DNA of 64,000 bases from an uncultured Christensenellaceae bacterium (GCA_910587795.1 CAJUNH010000005.1:1-64000), one strand, 5' to 3'; counted from the first letter of the stretch, positions 1 through 9,546 are shown. Numbers and translations: made by a program. Notes: a model not told the origin generated them from the sequence alone.

Positions 1-60
1 TAATAGCAGTTTGTTGTAGTTAAACGTCGTTAATTATTGTTCGTATGCTATTATAACAAA
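1..60 (-). repeat. Partial copy of the decamer/hairpin repeat, cut by the window edge
   Basis: Read on the minus strand this stretch matches the head of the repeat module at 15128 over almost its whole length. It has the head TAGCATACGAAC followed by decamers beginning TAAC, TAAC and AAAC at a 10-bp period. The hairpin part would lie to the left of the window. Its head end faces the promoter of the lipoprotein gene starting at 154. Confidence 0.75.
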
Positions 61-99
61 ACAGCGGATATAAATCAATAGCAAATTTGATTTTAGGTA

Positions 100-128
100 T
101 TGACTGTAAAAGAATATAGTACTAAAAT
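100..128 (+). promoter_or_regulatory. Sigma-A-type promoter of the metallopeptidase lipoprotein gene
   Basis: TTGACT at 100-105, a 17-bp spacer and TAAAAT at 123-128. An overlapping TATAAT lies at 128-133. The start codon follows at 154 behind AGGAGG at 142-147. Confidence 0.65.
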
Positions 129-153
129 ATAATGGCAAAACAGGAGGCAATTT

Positions 154-2433
154 ATGAAAAAATCTTTTGCGATAATGCTTATAATTGTAATGCTGTTTAC
201 TTTGGCAGCAACTGCGGCGTGCCAATCTGCAACCGTCAAATTAGTGTTATACGTTACGGACGACGACGTGCGCGTATGCATACACCGAATAGGCGACGAC
301 GATTTGCCCTCCGTCAGTAACGGCGATAAGGAATTCGGCGGTTGGTATTTAGATAAAGAATACTTACGGAAGTTTGACTGTAAAGACAAGGTTGACGACG
401 GCGCAAAACTGTACGCTAAATGGAATAATAAAGATGAAACGCCGTCGGTGACGGAAAAAATAACCGTTACGTTTAATCCTAACTACGAAGGAGCTTTAAT
501 TTCCACGCAACGTATCGATAAGGGTACGGCAGTAAGCCTTTCCGTGCCGGAACGCAAAGATTATACCTTTGACGGTTGGTATACGCAGCCTGTCGGCGGA
601 AATAAATGGGAAAGTAACTTGACGTTTAGCGTAGATACCGTTTTGTACGCTCACTGGACAAAAAAATCTTCCTCCGGCGAGGATAAACCTTCTGTACATA
701 CGCACGACTTCGGCGAAAGTTATTTTATTTACGTAAAATGCTCTGCCGAAGGATGTAACGTTATGGGGCGTGCGCAAAGCACAAGCCCGTTTAGAAACGA
801 ATTTACTTTTTCGTACACGCAGCAAGACCGCAACGCTATGGATAACTTGTATGCAACAATTTCAAACAAGGTAAAGGCGGGTTCGGTAAACGTAAGCGAA
901 ATTATAAACGGTGTAGAACAGTTTGAACTGTTGCTGGACAATATCGAATATCAGTATCAGGTGGCAACGGTAATGTTCAGCGTAAATTATAACGACGCAT
1001 GGGAGCAAAACTCAACCTTAATCGGCAATGCCTATAACGACTGGTTTAAAGATTACTACACGTTGTTTGCCTCAATTAATTCGTCCTCGTACAGCAGCGC
1101 GTTTTTTGCCGACTGGACGGAAGCCGACAAGGAATACGTACTTTCTATGGCGGAGATTTATTCGTCAAGCGAAGATAACCTGCTTACCGTTGCGGACAGT
1201 CTTGCCAACGAATATAATAAATTGCTTATGTCCGGAACCGCAACTGCGGAACAAATATATGCGGCTTACGGCAACTACGTACAGGCAAACAATAATATTG
1301 CCGCTCAGTACGGAAACAAATACTCTAATTATATGGACTATGCTTACGAAAACAGTTACAACCGCGAGTATACTCCCGCCGATGTTGCCGTAATGCGAGA
1401 ATACGTCCGTAGCAGTATCGCTCCTATTTTAACCGATACCGTAAATAAATTGCAGCAGATAGGCGAATTGGACGACGCAAACTATAACTTTTACGACGCT
1501 CTGTCGCTTACGTCGTTGTTTACAATGGACGAGGGCTTTGAGGAGAATTTTTACGCTGTAACACAGTATATCGGCAACTACTTTAAGTATCTTAACAGTA
1601 ACAGCGGCAGTAAAAAAATAGACTTTTACAATCACGTTAACGAACTGTTCAAAAACGGCAATTACTTTGTCGGTACCAATGCCGAAGAAGGCGCATATAC
1701 GTACTGGATTCCAAATAAAACCCAATCGGTATTGTATTTTGACGACACGTACTATATAGACGAAGACGACGGAGGAGACGGACAGTATTATTATTCTACC
1801 GCGTTTACCTTTGTGCACGAATTCGGTCATTATTACAACGGTATTTATAACGGCGGTATGTCCCTTTCGATGGACCACGACGAAACACAGTCTCAGGGTA
1901 ACGAAATGCTGTTTTTAGCTTGGCTTAACAAAAATTTACCCAGCGGTATTGTAAACGGATATACGGCGCTGATGTACGAACAACTGGCAAACATTTTGCA
2001 GACTATCGTGCAATCTACAATCGTAGACGAATTTGAACAGGCTGTGTATTCCAACAGTTACGGCACAGGTAAATTTAAGGACGGTATTAATTCCGCCGAC
2101 TACGGCGAACTGTACGATACTATTGTTAACAGCTACGGCAGCGGTATGTCGCAAATGCTGGGCAGTACGTACTGGATGAACGTAGTGGTGGACAGTTCCG
2201 CGTATTACATATCTTACGCAATGAGCGCGCTGCCCTCTTTGGAAATATTTGTAAAAGCAATGGACGGCGGACTGGACGCTGCACGCGACAGCTTTTTAAA
2301 ATTATACACGTTTAGCGACAGCACGTCTCTTACAAACAATTATTCTTATCAGTCGGTGCTGGAATACGCAGGTCTTAACAGTCCGTTTGACGAACAAATG
2401 TATACAAAGATTTCGGCTTTCTTTGCGTCGTAA
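154..2433 (+). CDS. Secreted lipoprotein with InlB B-repeats and an M3-like zinc metallopeptidase domain
   Basis: A predicted exported zinc peptidase anchored to the membrane by lipid. The N-terminus is a lipoprotein signal ending in the lipobox AATAAC with Cys at about residue 23. Residues 45-165 hold two Listeria-Bacteroides (InlB B-type) repeats, recognisable from the GWY...LYAKW and GWY...LYAHW endings. A short His/Cys-rich stretch follows at about 190-206. The rest is mostly helical and contains HEFGH at 555-559, with a candidate third zinc ligand Glu584 in GNEML. The 25-residue distance from the second His to this Glu is the one seen in M3 oligopeptidases such as thimet oligopeptidase. 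Overall similarity to M3 is otherwise not obvious, so the family is inferred from the motif and spacing. The start is fixed by AGGAGG 7 bases upstream. The gene stands alone and is followed by a terminator. Confidence 0.7.
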   Translation: MKKSFAIMLIIVMLFTLAATAACQSATVKLVLYVTDDDVRVCIHRIGDDDLPSVSNGDKEFGGWYLDKEYLRKFDCKDKVDDGAKLYAKWNNKDETPSVTEKITVTFNPNYEGALISTQRIDKGTAVSLSVPERKDYTFDGWYTQPVGGNKWESNLTFSVDTVLYAHWTKKSSSGEDKPSVHTHDFGESYFIYVKCSAEGCNVMGRAQSTSPFRNEFTFSYTQQDRNAMDNLYATISNKVKAGSVNVSEIINGVEQFELLLDNIEYQYQVATVMFSVNYNDAWEQNSTLIGNAYNDWFKDYYTLFASINSSSYSSAFFADWTEADKEYVLSMAEIYSSSEDNLLTVADSLANEYNKLLMSGTATAEQIYAAYGNYVQANNNIAAQYGNKYSNYMDYAYENSYNREYTPADVAVMREYVRSSIAPILTDTVNKLQQIGELDDANYNFYDALSLTSLFTMDEGFEENFYAVTQYIGNYFKYLNSNSGSKKIDFYNHVNELFKNGNYFVGTNAEEGAYTYWIPNKTQSVLYFDDTYYIDEDDGGDGQYYYSTAFTFVHEFGHYYNGIYNGGMSLSMDHDETQSQGNEMLFLAWLNKNLPSGIVNGYTALMYEQLANILQTIVQSTIVDEFEQAVYSNSYGTGKFKDGINSADYGELYDTIVNSYGSGMSQMLGSTYWMNVVVDSSAYYISYAMSALPSLEIFVKAMDGGLDAARDSFLKLYTFSDSTSLTNNYSYQSVLEYAGLNSPFDEQMYTKISAFFAS

Positions 2434-2605
2434 CATAGGCAGTTTATTTGCAGAAACATTAAAGTTAAAATACGGTCTTTTGCACCGATAAAAAATTTGC
2501 CGAATATTAACTGTTAAGCATTGTAATAATATTTGGACAGAAAATAAATTGAGGTTACAATTTGTTCTCAAGAGAATTATAGGTAATACTCATTGAAGTG
2601 AAATT

Positions 2606-2633
2606 AGACGAGGCGAAAGTCTCGTCTTTTTCT
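2606..2633 (+). terminator. Rho-independent terminator
   Basis: A 7-bp stem (AGACGAG with CTCGTCT, 2606-2612 and 2621-2627) encloses an 8-base loop and is followed by a T-rich tract. It lies about 170 bases after the metallopeptidase gene. Confidence 0.75.
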
Positions 2634-2725
2634 TGTCTTGTTATATATAATCTAAGAGCCTCGCAAAGCAAACGTAACTTATAATGCGAAGCCATCAAGT
2701 ATAATAAGCTGCGCGAAGCAACAGC

Positions 2726-2779
2726 TTGTTTTTTCGATTTTGTTATGATATAATGACTGTACGATAAACAGTAATTTAA
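2726..2779 (+). promoter_or_regulatory. Promoter with conserved leader, shared with the gene at 60141-60512
   Basis: TTGTTT at 2726-2731, a 17-bp spacer and TATAAT at 2749-2754. From 2747 to 2779 the sequence matches 60524-60556 (opposite strand) with one mismatch in 33 bases. It therefore covers the -10 box and the first transcribed bases. The last part also matches the end of the repeat array at 31867-31890, which has two extra bases. Confidence 0.7.
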
Positions 2780-2866
2780 AGTAGTCTATTCGTTTAAATA
2801 ATGTTCTGCAAAGGAACAAAAAAACGGAATTATTATACGCTACGCAGCGTAAGGAGGATGTTTTTA

Positions 2867-3349
2867 ATGATAAAACTAGAACGCATTGATCTGCTGAATT
2901 CCGACGAGCGCAAACTGTTTGACGAAATGTTTATTGGTTATTTATATGAAACGTGCGACAAAGAAGAATTGTCTCAAGAAATCGACGATTTATATAACGA
3001 AACTCTAAACAGACAAATGATCGAGCAAACGCTGCGTAAACACGATCCGTATTTTATTTTATGGATAAAGTCTAATAATATATATTCCGGTTTCATAAGT
3101 TATTTATATCTGGAAAACAAGCGTCTTTGCTTTATAAATAATTTTTATATCATTCCCGAACAAAGAAACAAAGGTTTAGGCACAGCTGCTTATAAAGCGG
3201 TAGAATCCCACATTAAACGGATTGGTGCTTCTGTTATAGAACTAAATCCCGTCAAAAATGCTTTAGAATTTTATAAAAGAAACGGTTTTGTTTCTACAAG
3301 AATTTCCGCCAACGGTGAGCTGATTTTTAGTAAACAGATAGTGGTCTGA
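2867..3349 (+). CDS. GNAT-family N-acetyltransferase
   Basis: A protein of about 160 residues with the GNAT fold. A strand-rich N-terminal half leads to NNFYIIPEQRNKGLGTAAYKA, whose Q/RxxGxG/A part binds the acetyl-CoA pyrophosphate (motif A). It is followed by a C-terminal ALEFYKRNGF, the usual motif B ending. The substrate cannot be told. The start at 2867 was chosen because AAGGAGG at 2851-2857 lies 9 bases upstream. A longer reading frame from 2801 has no ribosome binding site. The gene is more AT-rich than its neighbours. It stands alone behind a promoter-leader block that recurs before a gene at 60 kb, which suggests acquisition as a single-gene unit (inference). Confidence 0.8.
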   Translation: MIKLERIDLLNSDERKLFDEMFIGYLYETCDKEELSQEIDDLYNETLNRQMIEQTLRKHDPYFILWIKSNNIYSGFISYLYLENKRLCFINNFYIIPEQRNKGLGTAAYKAVESHIKRIGASVIELNPVKNALEFYKRNGFVSTRISANGELIFSKQIVV

Positions 3350-3496
3350 CTTATTGACGCTGCGTCGCGCCTTGCATGAATCGCAGATAAATTGGGCGGC
3401 GCGTTTAAATTGGCATATAAATGCATTTTTGATATAAAAATGAAAATTGAATCGGAAATAATATAGTTTCAATTTAGAATAAAGGGCAAAAACTCA

Positions 3497-3925
3497 ATGG
3501 AAATATATTTAGTTATAGCATATATTATTTTTTCTTGCGTAATTTTAGCAGGATTGCCGCCGTTCGTACAATGGAGAGCATTCCAGGAAAATATTGACGT
3601 AAAATATTTCAAAAAGGTCAAAATCGCCAAATTGTCTTTTTTGTTTCGTGGAATCGGCGGAAAAACCGTTGTTGGCGGAGACGTGAAGAAAGACGGCGTA
3701 ATATTACCTATGTTTATATTGCATATTATAGGTTATTGCGTTGCTGTTATATCGACTGTTGCTGTACTTTCTCTTTATCTTACAAAAACAGTAAACTATG
3801 TTTTTGTAATTATTTTTCAAAACAGTTTAATTGTGGGCGAATCCGTATTGTGTATTATAATGATTTGCGCTTGTTCCGTTATATCCAAAAATAGAAAAAA
3901 GCAAGGTATCCGAATTGAAGAATAG
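3497..3925 (+). CDS. Small membrane protein of unknown function
   Basis: Not recognised. The 142-residue product has about three hydrophobic segments: residues 3-24 near the N-terminus, about 72-93 and about 98-125. A basic loop with many Lys residues lies between the first and second, and the C-terminal tail is charged. The ribosome binding site is weak (AAAGGG, about 10 bases upstream). It ends just before a strong bidirectional terminator. The preceding interval 3350-3496 shows no other gene. Confidence 0.55.
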   Translation: MEIYLVIAYIIFSCVILAGLPPFVQWRAFQENIDVKYFKKVKIAKLSFLFRGIGGKTVVGGDVKKDGVILPMFILHIIGYCVAVISTVAVLSLYLTKTVNYVFVIIFQNSLIVGESVLCIIMICACSVISKNRKKQGIRIEE

Positions 3926-3968
3926 CGAAAAATCTCAATTCATTTTACTTTGCAGCTAAATTGTGTAT

Positions 3969-4008
3969 AGAAAAACACTCTCGGGCAATTTGCCGAGAGT
4001 GTTTTTCT
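3969..4008. terminator. Strong bidirectional terminator between convergent genes
   Basis: A perfect 16-bp stem (3969-3984 with 3993-4008) around an 8-base loop. Its outer A/T arms give a T tract on both strands. It serves the membrane protein gene ending at 3925 and, on the other strand, the ABC transporter gene ending at 4102. Confidence 0.9.
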
Positions 4009-4101
4009 GTTGCTTTAAATCGCCGCTCTATAAAATTATAGTTTTTATTTCCATATGGAAAGCGTACTTGATGCAACCTGTTTTTTTATGTTTTAACCTA
4101 T

Positions 4102-6996
4102 CTAGTAAGATTTCCGTATGGTTTCTACGGGTTTTTGTTTTGACACCAACGTTATTGGTATTATTGCCGAAACTATGGCTACAAGCACGCTTAACGCCAG
4201 GGTAATCAATATTTGTCTTAGCCCGAAGTTTGCAATAGGTATATAAAAGTTAAAGTACGTTTTGATGTAGGCGTTTACAAGTATGGTTCCTACCCAGGCA
4301 AGTATACATGCTCCCAAAGCGTTTATAAGGGCTATAACGGCGGACTCGGCAACAAACATTTTCATTATATCCAGTCCTCTGGCGCCTAACGCTCTCAGTA
4401 TGCCTATTTCGCCGTATTTGTTTTTAATACTTGTAGAAATAAAGTTGGAAAACATCACAATGCTGAACGCCGCAAATACGCCCGACGCTATCCAAAACAA
4501 GTTAGACAGTCTTTCAAATTGTGCGCTGTTTGTTTTTACAAGACTGATAGCGGTGTTGGAGCATTGATAAATTACGCCTTTGTCTTTAAAAAACAGTTTG
4601 CTTAGCGAGCGCATTTGTCCTTTGCCGGTATTGGTTGCAATAACGGAAGAGTAATTTCCCTGTAAACGCGTTATGCCGAAGTTATCCAACGCTTCGTCCG
4701 TTACGATTACCGACTTGACGTTTGTATTAGGCAAACCTACGTCCACATAAAAACCTGCAATCTTGTACGTTTTGTTTTCCAGTTCCGCTTCTATGGGAAT
4801 AGTTGTTCCCGCTTGATTTTTGTTTGTGTCCAGTTTGCTTGCAGTAAATGTTTTTGCGTAAATACACTCCGTGCGCGATACCGACGGTATTGCCTCGTGC
4901 ATAACTTTCTGCAAACTGTTTAATCCGTCTATTGCGTTGCGTAACGCCGTCATTTTGTCGGCTGTGCTTGCGCGCGAGTCTACAATTGTGCTTAGGTGTA
5001 CCTTTATGTTTTCCGCCTCGTTGCCGTAGGTAGAGTCGTCTTCCGCAACGGACAGCAGTGCGTCGATTTCCGTTTTAAACAATATCGGCAGCTGCGATAC
5101 GTCCACTAAAAACTCGTCTTCGCGCAGCAGAGTTTGTTCCCTATCTATAAAGCTGAAATTACTTGTAAGCGTACGTAAATCGGCGTATCTGTAATATCTG
5201 TTGTTCCCTAAGGATGCGTTTGCGTTTGTTTCGCCTTCGGCTTTAAGCGGAAAAGAATATGCGCCGTTGACGTACTGAGTAAGGGTGTTGCTGTCACGCA
5301 AGGCGTTTGTTACAAACCCCGTTTTTACAAAACCTATTAGGTTATAGCCGCTGTTAATATAGTTTTTGTATTCTAACTGATCCGCCTGCGGAGCAGAGTT
5401 AAACATATCCGTTCCGTCGGGCGCCGTTTCCTTAAGAAAATCAAATTTTTTATCGATTGCGCCTACGTCTACAATACCGACAATCTTGTACGATTTAGTT
5501 TGGCTGACAGTGCCGATAGTTATATACAGCGGATTGTTTTCGTCTGCAAATTCTTCAACTTCGTTTACCAATACGGTGCCGTTATTATAGTTGTAGGAAG
5601 AATTTATCATACACTTTGCGTAAAAATACGGCAATGCAATTTCGTCGTAGGATTCGGGTAATCGTCCGTACATCATGGAAAATCCGTAGTTGCTTAAATC
5701 TTCGCGACTGAACTCCACAACTCCGCGTAAAGACTTAAATCCGTAGTATTGCAAGCGCGAACTGTTTAATAGCTCTAACGGAGTGCCCGAGCCGACGTAG
5801 TAGGAATTGTAAACGCCTTTTACGTCGTAACCCGTTGTGTTGGCTATTTGTTTTAATAGTGCGTCGCCGGCGTTAAAAGTATAGGGAGAGCTGTCGTTTT
5901 CCTTCATTTCGGCGGTAATTACTACCGACGGCGAAATAGAGTATTTAATTGCGTTTTCCGCCATACGTCCTTCGTCGTATACCGCCAGCGAATCGAACAA
6001 GCCGAATATTGTAAAGGCAAACACGCACAGAATAATAGTTATTGCTAAGCGTATGCGCTTTGTTTTAAGCGCGCTAAGTCCCAATGCCACGGTGTCTTTA
6101 AAGCGCAGTTTTGTTTTTATAAATCCTTCGGTTCCGTCGTAGACAGTCTTATCGTTAATTACCGTCGGCACTTTCCGAGCGGAAATTTTATCGGTAATTT
6201 CTATGTTTTTTCCGCTTTCTACCGCAGTCTTGATTTTTTTAAGCTCGTCTTCTTTAAGCTTTGCTTTGCGCCGTATGGAAAGGCCTTGTTCGGTTTCGTA
6301 AATATTGTCTGCGTTTTGTTTTGCGGTTTCTACGGTGTAGTCGCTTTCGATCTGCCCGTCCTTCATGTGGATAATTCTGTCGGCAAAACTGTCGGCAAGC
6401 TCGATGTCGTGCGATACTACGATAACCAGCTTGTCTTTGGAAAGGTCTTTAAGCAGGGATATTACCTGCCGACCGTTTTCCGTGTCCAACGCACCGGTCG
6501 GTTCGTCCGCCATAATAATAGCGGGATTTTTAATAAGCGCGCGTGCTATTGCAACGCGCTGGCGCTGTCCTCCGGACAGTTCTTGCGGGCGGCGCTGCGC
6601 AACGTTTTGCAAGTCTACTTTGTCTAAAATTTCGTCCACGCTTTGTTTGTCGCATTTTTTGCCTTGAAGCTTTAAAGCAAGACTGAGGTTCTGCTCTATC
6701 GTCATGTTATCAAGCAAATTGTATTCCTGAAAGACAAATCCCACATAAGTATTGCGGTAGCTGTCGTAGTCGGTTTTTGTAAAGTCGTCCGTGCTTTTTC
6801 CCTTAATTAAAATTTCTCCGCCGTCAAAGTTATCCAATCCGCCGATAACGTTTAACAGCGTGGTTTTGCCCGAGCCGCTTTTGCCCGTAACAAAAACCAT
6901 TCCTCTTTCCTCGAAATATAAATTTACTTCGTCAAGCGCTCTAATTTCTTGATTTTTGGACTTATAAATTTTGGAAACTTTTTTAAGTTCCAGCAT
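4102..6996 (-). CDS. ABC transporter with fused ATPase and FtsX/MacB-like permease
   Basis: A 964-residue single-chain ABC protein of the MacB/LolCDE superfamily. The ATPase domain shows Walker A GKSGSGKTT at 38-46, Q-loop Gln90, signature LSGGQ at 140-144, Walker B IIMADEP at 160-166 and His196. A linker leads to a first membrane helix at about 317-337, a large extracellular domain of about 400 residues, and three C-terminal helices with the FtsX motif (GEIGILRALGARG). Such proteins work as mechanotransmission exporters or drive extracytoplasmic partners; the substrate is unknown. The start at 6996 follows AAGGAG. The upstream in-frame extension to 7122 lacks a ribosome binding site and family similarity. 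ATPase and permease are fused here, whereas many relatives keep them separate. No regulator or partner gene is adjacent. Confidence 0.88.
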   Translation of the reverse strand: MLELKKVSKIYKSKNQEIRALDEVNLYFEERGMVFVTGKSGSGKTTLLNVIGGLDNFDGGEILIKGKSTDDFTKTDYDSYRNTYVGFVFQEYNLLDNMTIEQNLSLALKLQGKKCDKQSVDEILDKVDLQNVAQRRPQELSGGQRQRVAIARALIKNPAIIMADEPTGALDTENGRQVISLLKDLSKDKLVIVVSHDIELADSFADRIIHMKDGQIESDYTVETAKQNADNIYETEQGLSIRRKAKLKEDELKKIKTAVESGKNIEITDKISARKVPTVINDKTVYDGTEGFIKTKLRFKDTVALGLSALKTKRIRLAITIILCVFAFTIFGLFDSLAVYDEGRMAENAIKYSISPSVVITAEMKENDSSPYTFNAGDALLKQIANTTGYDVKGVYNSYYVGSGTPLELLNSSRLQYYGFKSLRGVVEFSREDLSNYGFSMMYGRLPESYDEIALPYFYAKCMINSSYNYNNGTVLVNEVEEFADENNPLYITIGTVSQTKSYKIVGIVDVGAIDKKFDFLKETAPDGTDMFNSAPQADQLEYKNYINSGYNLIGFVKTGFVTNALRDSNTLTQYVNGAYSFPLKAEGETNANASLGNNRYYRYADLRTLTSNFSFIDREQTLLREDEFLVDVSQLPILFKTEIDALLSVAEDDSTYGNEAENIKVHLSTIVDSRASTADKMTALRNAIDGLNSLQKVMHEAIPSVSRTECIYAKTFTASKLDTNKNQAGTTIPIEAELENKTYKIAGFYVDVGLPNTNVKSVIVTDEALDNFGITRLQGNYSSVIATNTGKGQMRSLSKLFFKDKGVIYQCSNTAISLVKTNSAQFERLSNLFWIASGVFAAFSIVMFSNFISTSIKNKYGEIGILRALGARGLDIMKMFVAESAVIALINALGACILAWVGTILVNAYIKTYFNFYIPIANFGLRQILITLALSVLVAIVSAIIPITLVSKQKPVETIRKSY

Positions 6997-7162
6997 ATTT
7001 TTCTCCTTACAATTAGTATGTTCTTTTGTGCAATAAGTATTTGTGCAGCCAAATATGGCTTCGGCTATACAGAGGGTTGCCCCATCCCTGACTTTATTTA
7101 CAACGAAGTTTATGTTTTGCATTAAAAAACCGTGTCGTAATTTATACGTTATTTATAATAAG

Positions 7163-7268
7163 CTATAACGGCATACCGACAATAATTAACAACGCTTAAC
7201 TACAACTAATCGTATCACGTTGATAATAAAATATTGCGATTGGTATAACTCGTGTACGATATTATACC
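7163..7268 (+). repeat. Single short module of the decamer/hairpin repeat
   Basis: Two decamers (TAACAACGCT at 7187 and TAACTACAAC at 7197) run directly into the left hairpin arm ATCGTATCACG (7209-7219). The right arm CGTGTACGAT is at 7251-7260. This is the minimal copy, about 20 bp shorter than the modules at 15 kb and 31 kb because two decamers are missing. It lies in the 630-bp gap between divergent genes. The rest of that gap is AT-rich with no gene seen. Confidence 0.75.
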
Positions 7269-7538
7269 GTACTCAAATTTGCTTTACATAAAATATAATG
7301 TATAAGTACTTATATTATGTTGCGTTCCGTTAAATCCGATTAATTACATAATTATATCGTAAAACGATAATGTAAATCACAATTGAACGCAGCCGAAAGT
7401 TTTACTATGTAATTAAAACTCAATGTATTCCGTTAGTCACGGTTAATTAATTATAACATAAAAATAAAAAAAGAAAAGTAATAAAGTAAAAATTTGTCGA
7501 TTATAAGGATATTTTAATATATAAGGCAGTAAAAAGTG

Positions 7539-7587
7539 GGTATTTGTAATTAATCTTATTGCTAAAAATACCTGCATATGGTAAAAT
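7539..7587 (+). promoter_or_regulatory. Promoter with overlapping dyad, DUF5722-like gene
   Basis: TTGCTA at 7559-7564, a 17-bp spacer and TAAAAT at 7582-7587. A dyad GGTATTT (7539-7545) / AAATACC (7566-7572) straddles the -35 box and may be an operator. The regulator is unknown. Confidence 0.5.
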
Positions 7588-7626
7588 ATGTTATAAAAAA
7601 CGAACTATGAGGCAAAATAAGCTGAG

Positions 7627-9546
7627 ATGAAAAAGGTGATTTTTACAATTTCATTAATAATTTTGCTGTCGCTGATAGCGTGTCCGCTTTTGGCGAGCTG
7701 TTCCTTTGTAGATATAGACTGGGATATAAACGACGGCTTCGATAACGACGACTTAATAGAACCGAGCTATTCGTTTATTATTTCGGCAAACGATACCGAG
7801 CTGACTATAGAAATGTCTAACATAGGCGTTTACGGCGCTAACGGCAGATTAGTGGCGCTGCCCAGTTACAAATATTTATACGGCGAAACAGTCCGCGGGC
7901 TGTCTGCCGAAGTGGAAAAAAATCCCGTTTTTATAGACGACTACGAGTGCGGTACGGCGGAAACAGTCACGATAGACCGCTATTTTGACGAGGTAGACGG
8001 CATTTATTACAAGTACTATGTGCTATCCGATACCGATACGATTTTGGCGGGACCGGTTTATTGCACGCAAATAACGCCTAAGTATACGCACGAAGATCCC
8101 ATAATAACAAAAGGCATAAAGGGCGTAATGTGCGAAAATCTTAAAACCGATATGGTTGCGGACTTAGGATGTTCCTTTACCGAGCTTAACTTTTGGATAG
8201 ACAATATGTTTGTCCCTAACGAAGTGTACGAAAACGGGCAGGTTATTCCGCTTACCTATCAGGAAGAAACAAGCGTATACGGCACTACGATTACGCGCAA
8301 CGGCGTAACGGAAGAGGTGGATTATATCGATTACAACGGACAGCGGTATTATTTCCGTATGGACAGTATTTCGTTTTACGACGACATTATAAGCTGGTAC
8401 ACGCAGCGCAATGTAAAGGTTACGCTGATAGTGCTGCTTAATAACGTTGCGGATAAGTACAAACAGCCTTATTTTATAACTTATCCCGCCACCGAAGGAT
8501 CTACCAAACACGTTCAGTTTAATACGTCCAATGCATACGGCGCAGGATACTGGGGCGCGTTTATGGAGTTTTTGGGCAACAGATATTCTCAAAGCGCGGT
8601 TGCGCAAACGTCAAAATACGGATTGGTGCAAACTTACGTTTTGGGTAACGAAATAGATATGGCGTCCTCGTGGAATAATATAGTGGGGCAGGGGCAGCCT
8701 GCATTAACGCTGGAAAATTACATCGAGGAATACGAGCGCGAAATGCGTATTGCAAATCAGGCGTTAAAAAAGTATTATCCGCTAAATAAGGTTTTGGTCT
8801 CTATAACTCACCACTGGGCTGATAAAGGCGAAGAATACAGCCCTAAGGATATTTTAGACTATCTTACTAAAAAAACAATCGCGCAAGGCAACTACGATTA
8901 CGGATTTGCAATTCACCCGTACGGCAAGCAACTGGATAACGCCGCGTTTTGGCGTTCGGATACGTCCACGGTAGGTATGAACGGCTCCCTTACCACGTCC
9001 GCTATAACCTGGTCTAATTTGGAGATAATTCAATTATATCTGGAACAGCCCAGTAAACTTTGCAACGGCGAAATCCGTTCGGTATATCTTACCGAGGGAG
9101 GCGTTGCTTCAACTTCGGGCGGACTTAGCCAAAGTCAAAAAACTCGCAGCGAGCAAGCCGCCGGAGTAGCTTATGCTTATTATAAATCGTCGCAGTTAAG
9201 CTGTATCAAGGCGTTTATTTACTATCGTTTGCTGGATCACGCTGGCGACGGAACGTATTTCGGTTTGGTAGGCAATATAAATGAGGAAAGTTCGCGTAAA
9301 CCCGCCTATTACTTATATAAGTATATAGATACGCAATATTCGTTTGAGGTATCGCAGCAGTATATAAGCAATATAACTTGGTCGATGTCTAACGGCTGGC
9401 AGTCCGTTTCGCACGGTTACGGCATAGACTGCGACAGTTATCAAGACTTGATGAAAATATTTGACAGCCGTTTCGATTGGAGCACACACTGGAACGAGGA
9501 TTTGATTATAGTACGCAATATCAACGAGGGATACGTGCCGTTTTAA
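7627..9546 (+). CDS. DUF5722-like glycosidase-type lipoprotein
   Basis: A 639-residue secreted lipoprotein. The signal peptide ends in LLASC, which puts the acylated Cys at about residue 26. A beta-rich N-terminal part is followed from about residue 155 by a domain resembling DUF5722, a family with a TIM-barrel glycoside hydrolase-like (clan A) fold. Two acidic motifs fit the clan: LGNEID at about 338-343 (candidate acid/base Glu) and YLTEGG at about 485-490 (candidate nucleophile). Aromatic residues are frequent, as in carbohydrate-binding clefts. The substrate is not known. The start has only a weak GAGG about 14 bases upstream but fits the signal peptide. It is transcribed alone, with its terminator overlapping the stop codon. 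Confidence 0.72.
   Translation: MKKVIFTISLIILLSLIACPLLASCSFVDIDWDINDGFDNDDLIEPSYSFIISANDTELTIEMSNIGVYGANGRLVALPSYKYLYGETVRGLSAEVEKNPVFIDDYECGTAETVTIDRYFDEVDGIYYKYYVLSDTDTILAGPVYCTQITPKYTHEDPIITKGIKGVMCENLKTDMVADLGCSFTELNFWIDNMFVPNEVYENGQVIPLTYQEETSVYGTTITRNGVTEEVDYIDYNGQRYYFRMDSISFYDDIISWYTQRNVKVTLIVLLNNVADKYKQPYFITYPATEGSTKHVQFNTSNAYGAGYWGAFMEFLGNRYSQSAVAQTSKYGLVQTYVLGNEIDMASSWNNIVGQGQPALTLENYIEEYEREMRIANQALKKYYPLNKVLVSITHHWADKGEEYSPKDILDYLTKKTIAQGNYDYGFAIHPYGKQLDNAAFWRSDTSTVGMNGSLTTSAITWSNLEIIQLYLEQPSKLCNGEIRSVYLTEGGVASTSGGLSQSQKTRSEQAAGVAYAYYKSSQLSCIKAFIYYRLLDHAGDGTYFGLVGNINEESSRKPAYYLYKYIDTQYSFEVSQQYISNITWSMSNGWQSVSHGYGIDCDSYQDLMKIFDSRFDWSTHWNEDLIIVRNINEGYVPF

Noticed and set aside
4102..7122. 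Longer ABC transporter starting at 7122
   Set aside because: The extra 42 residues do not resemble the family, and AAGGAG is correctly placed for 6996.
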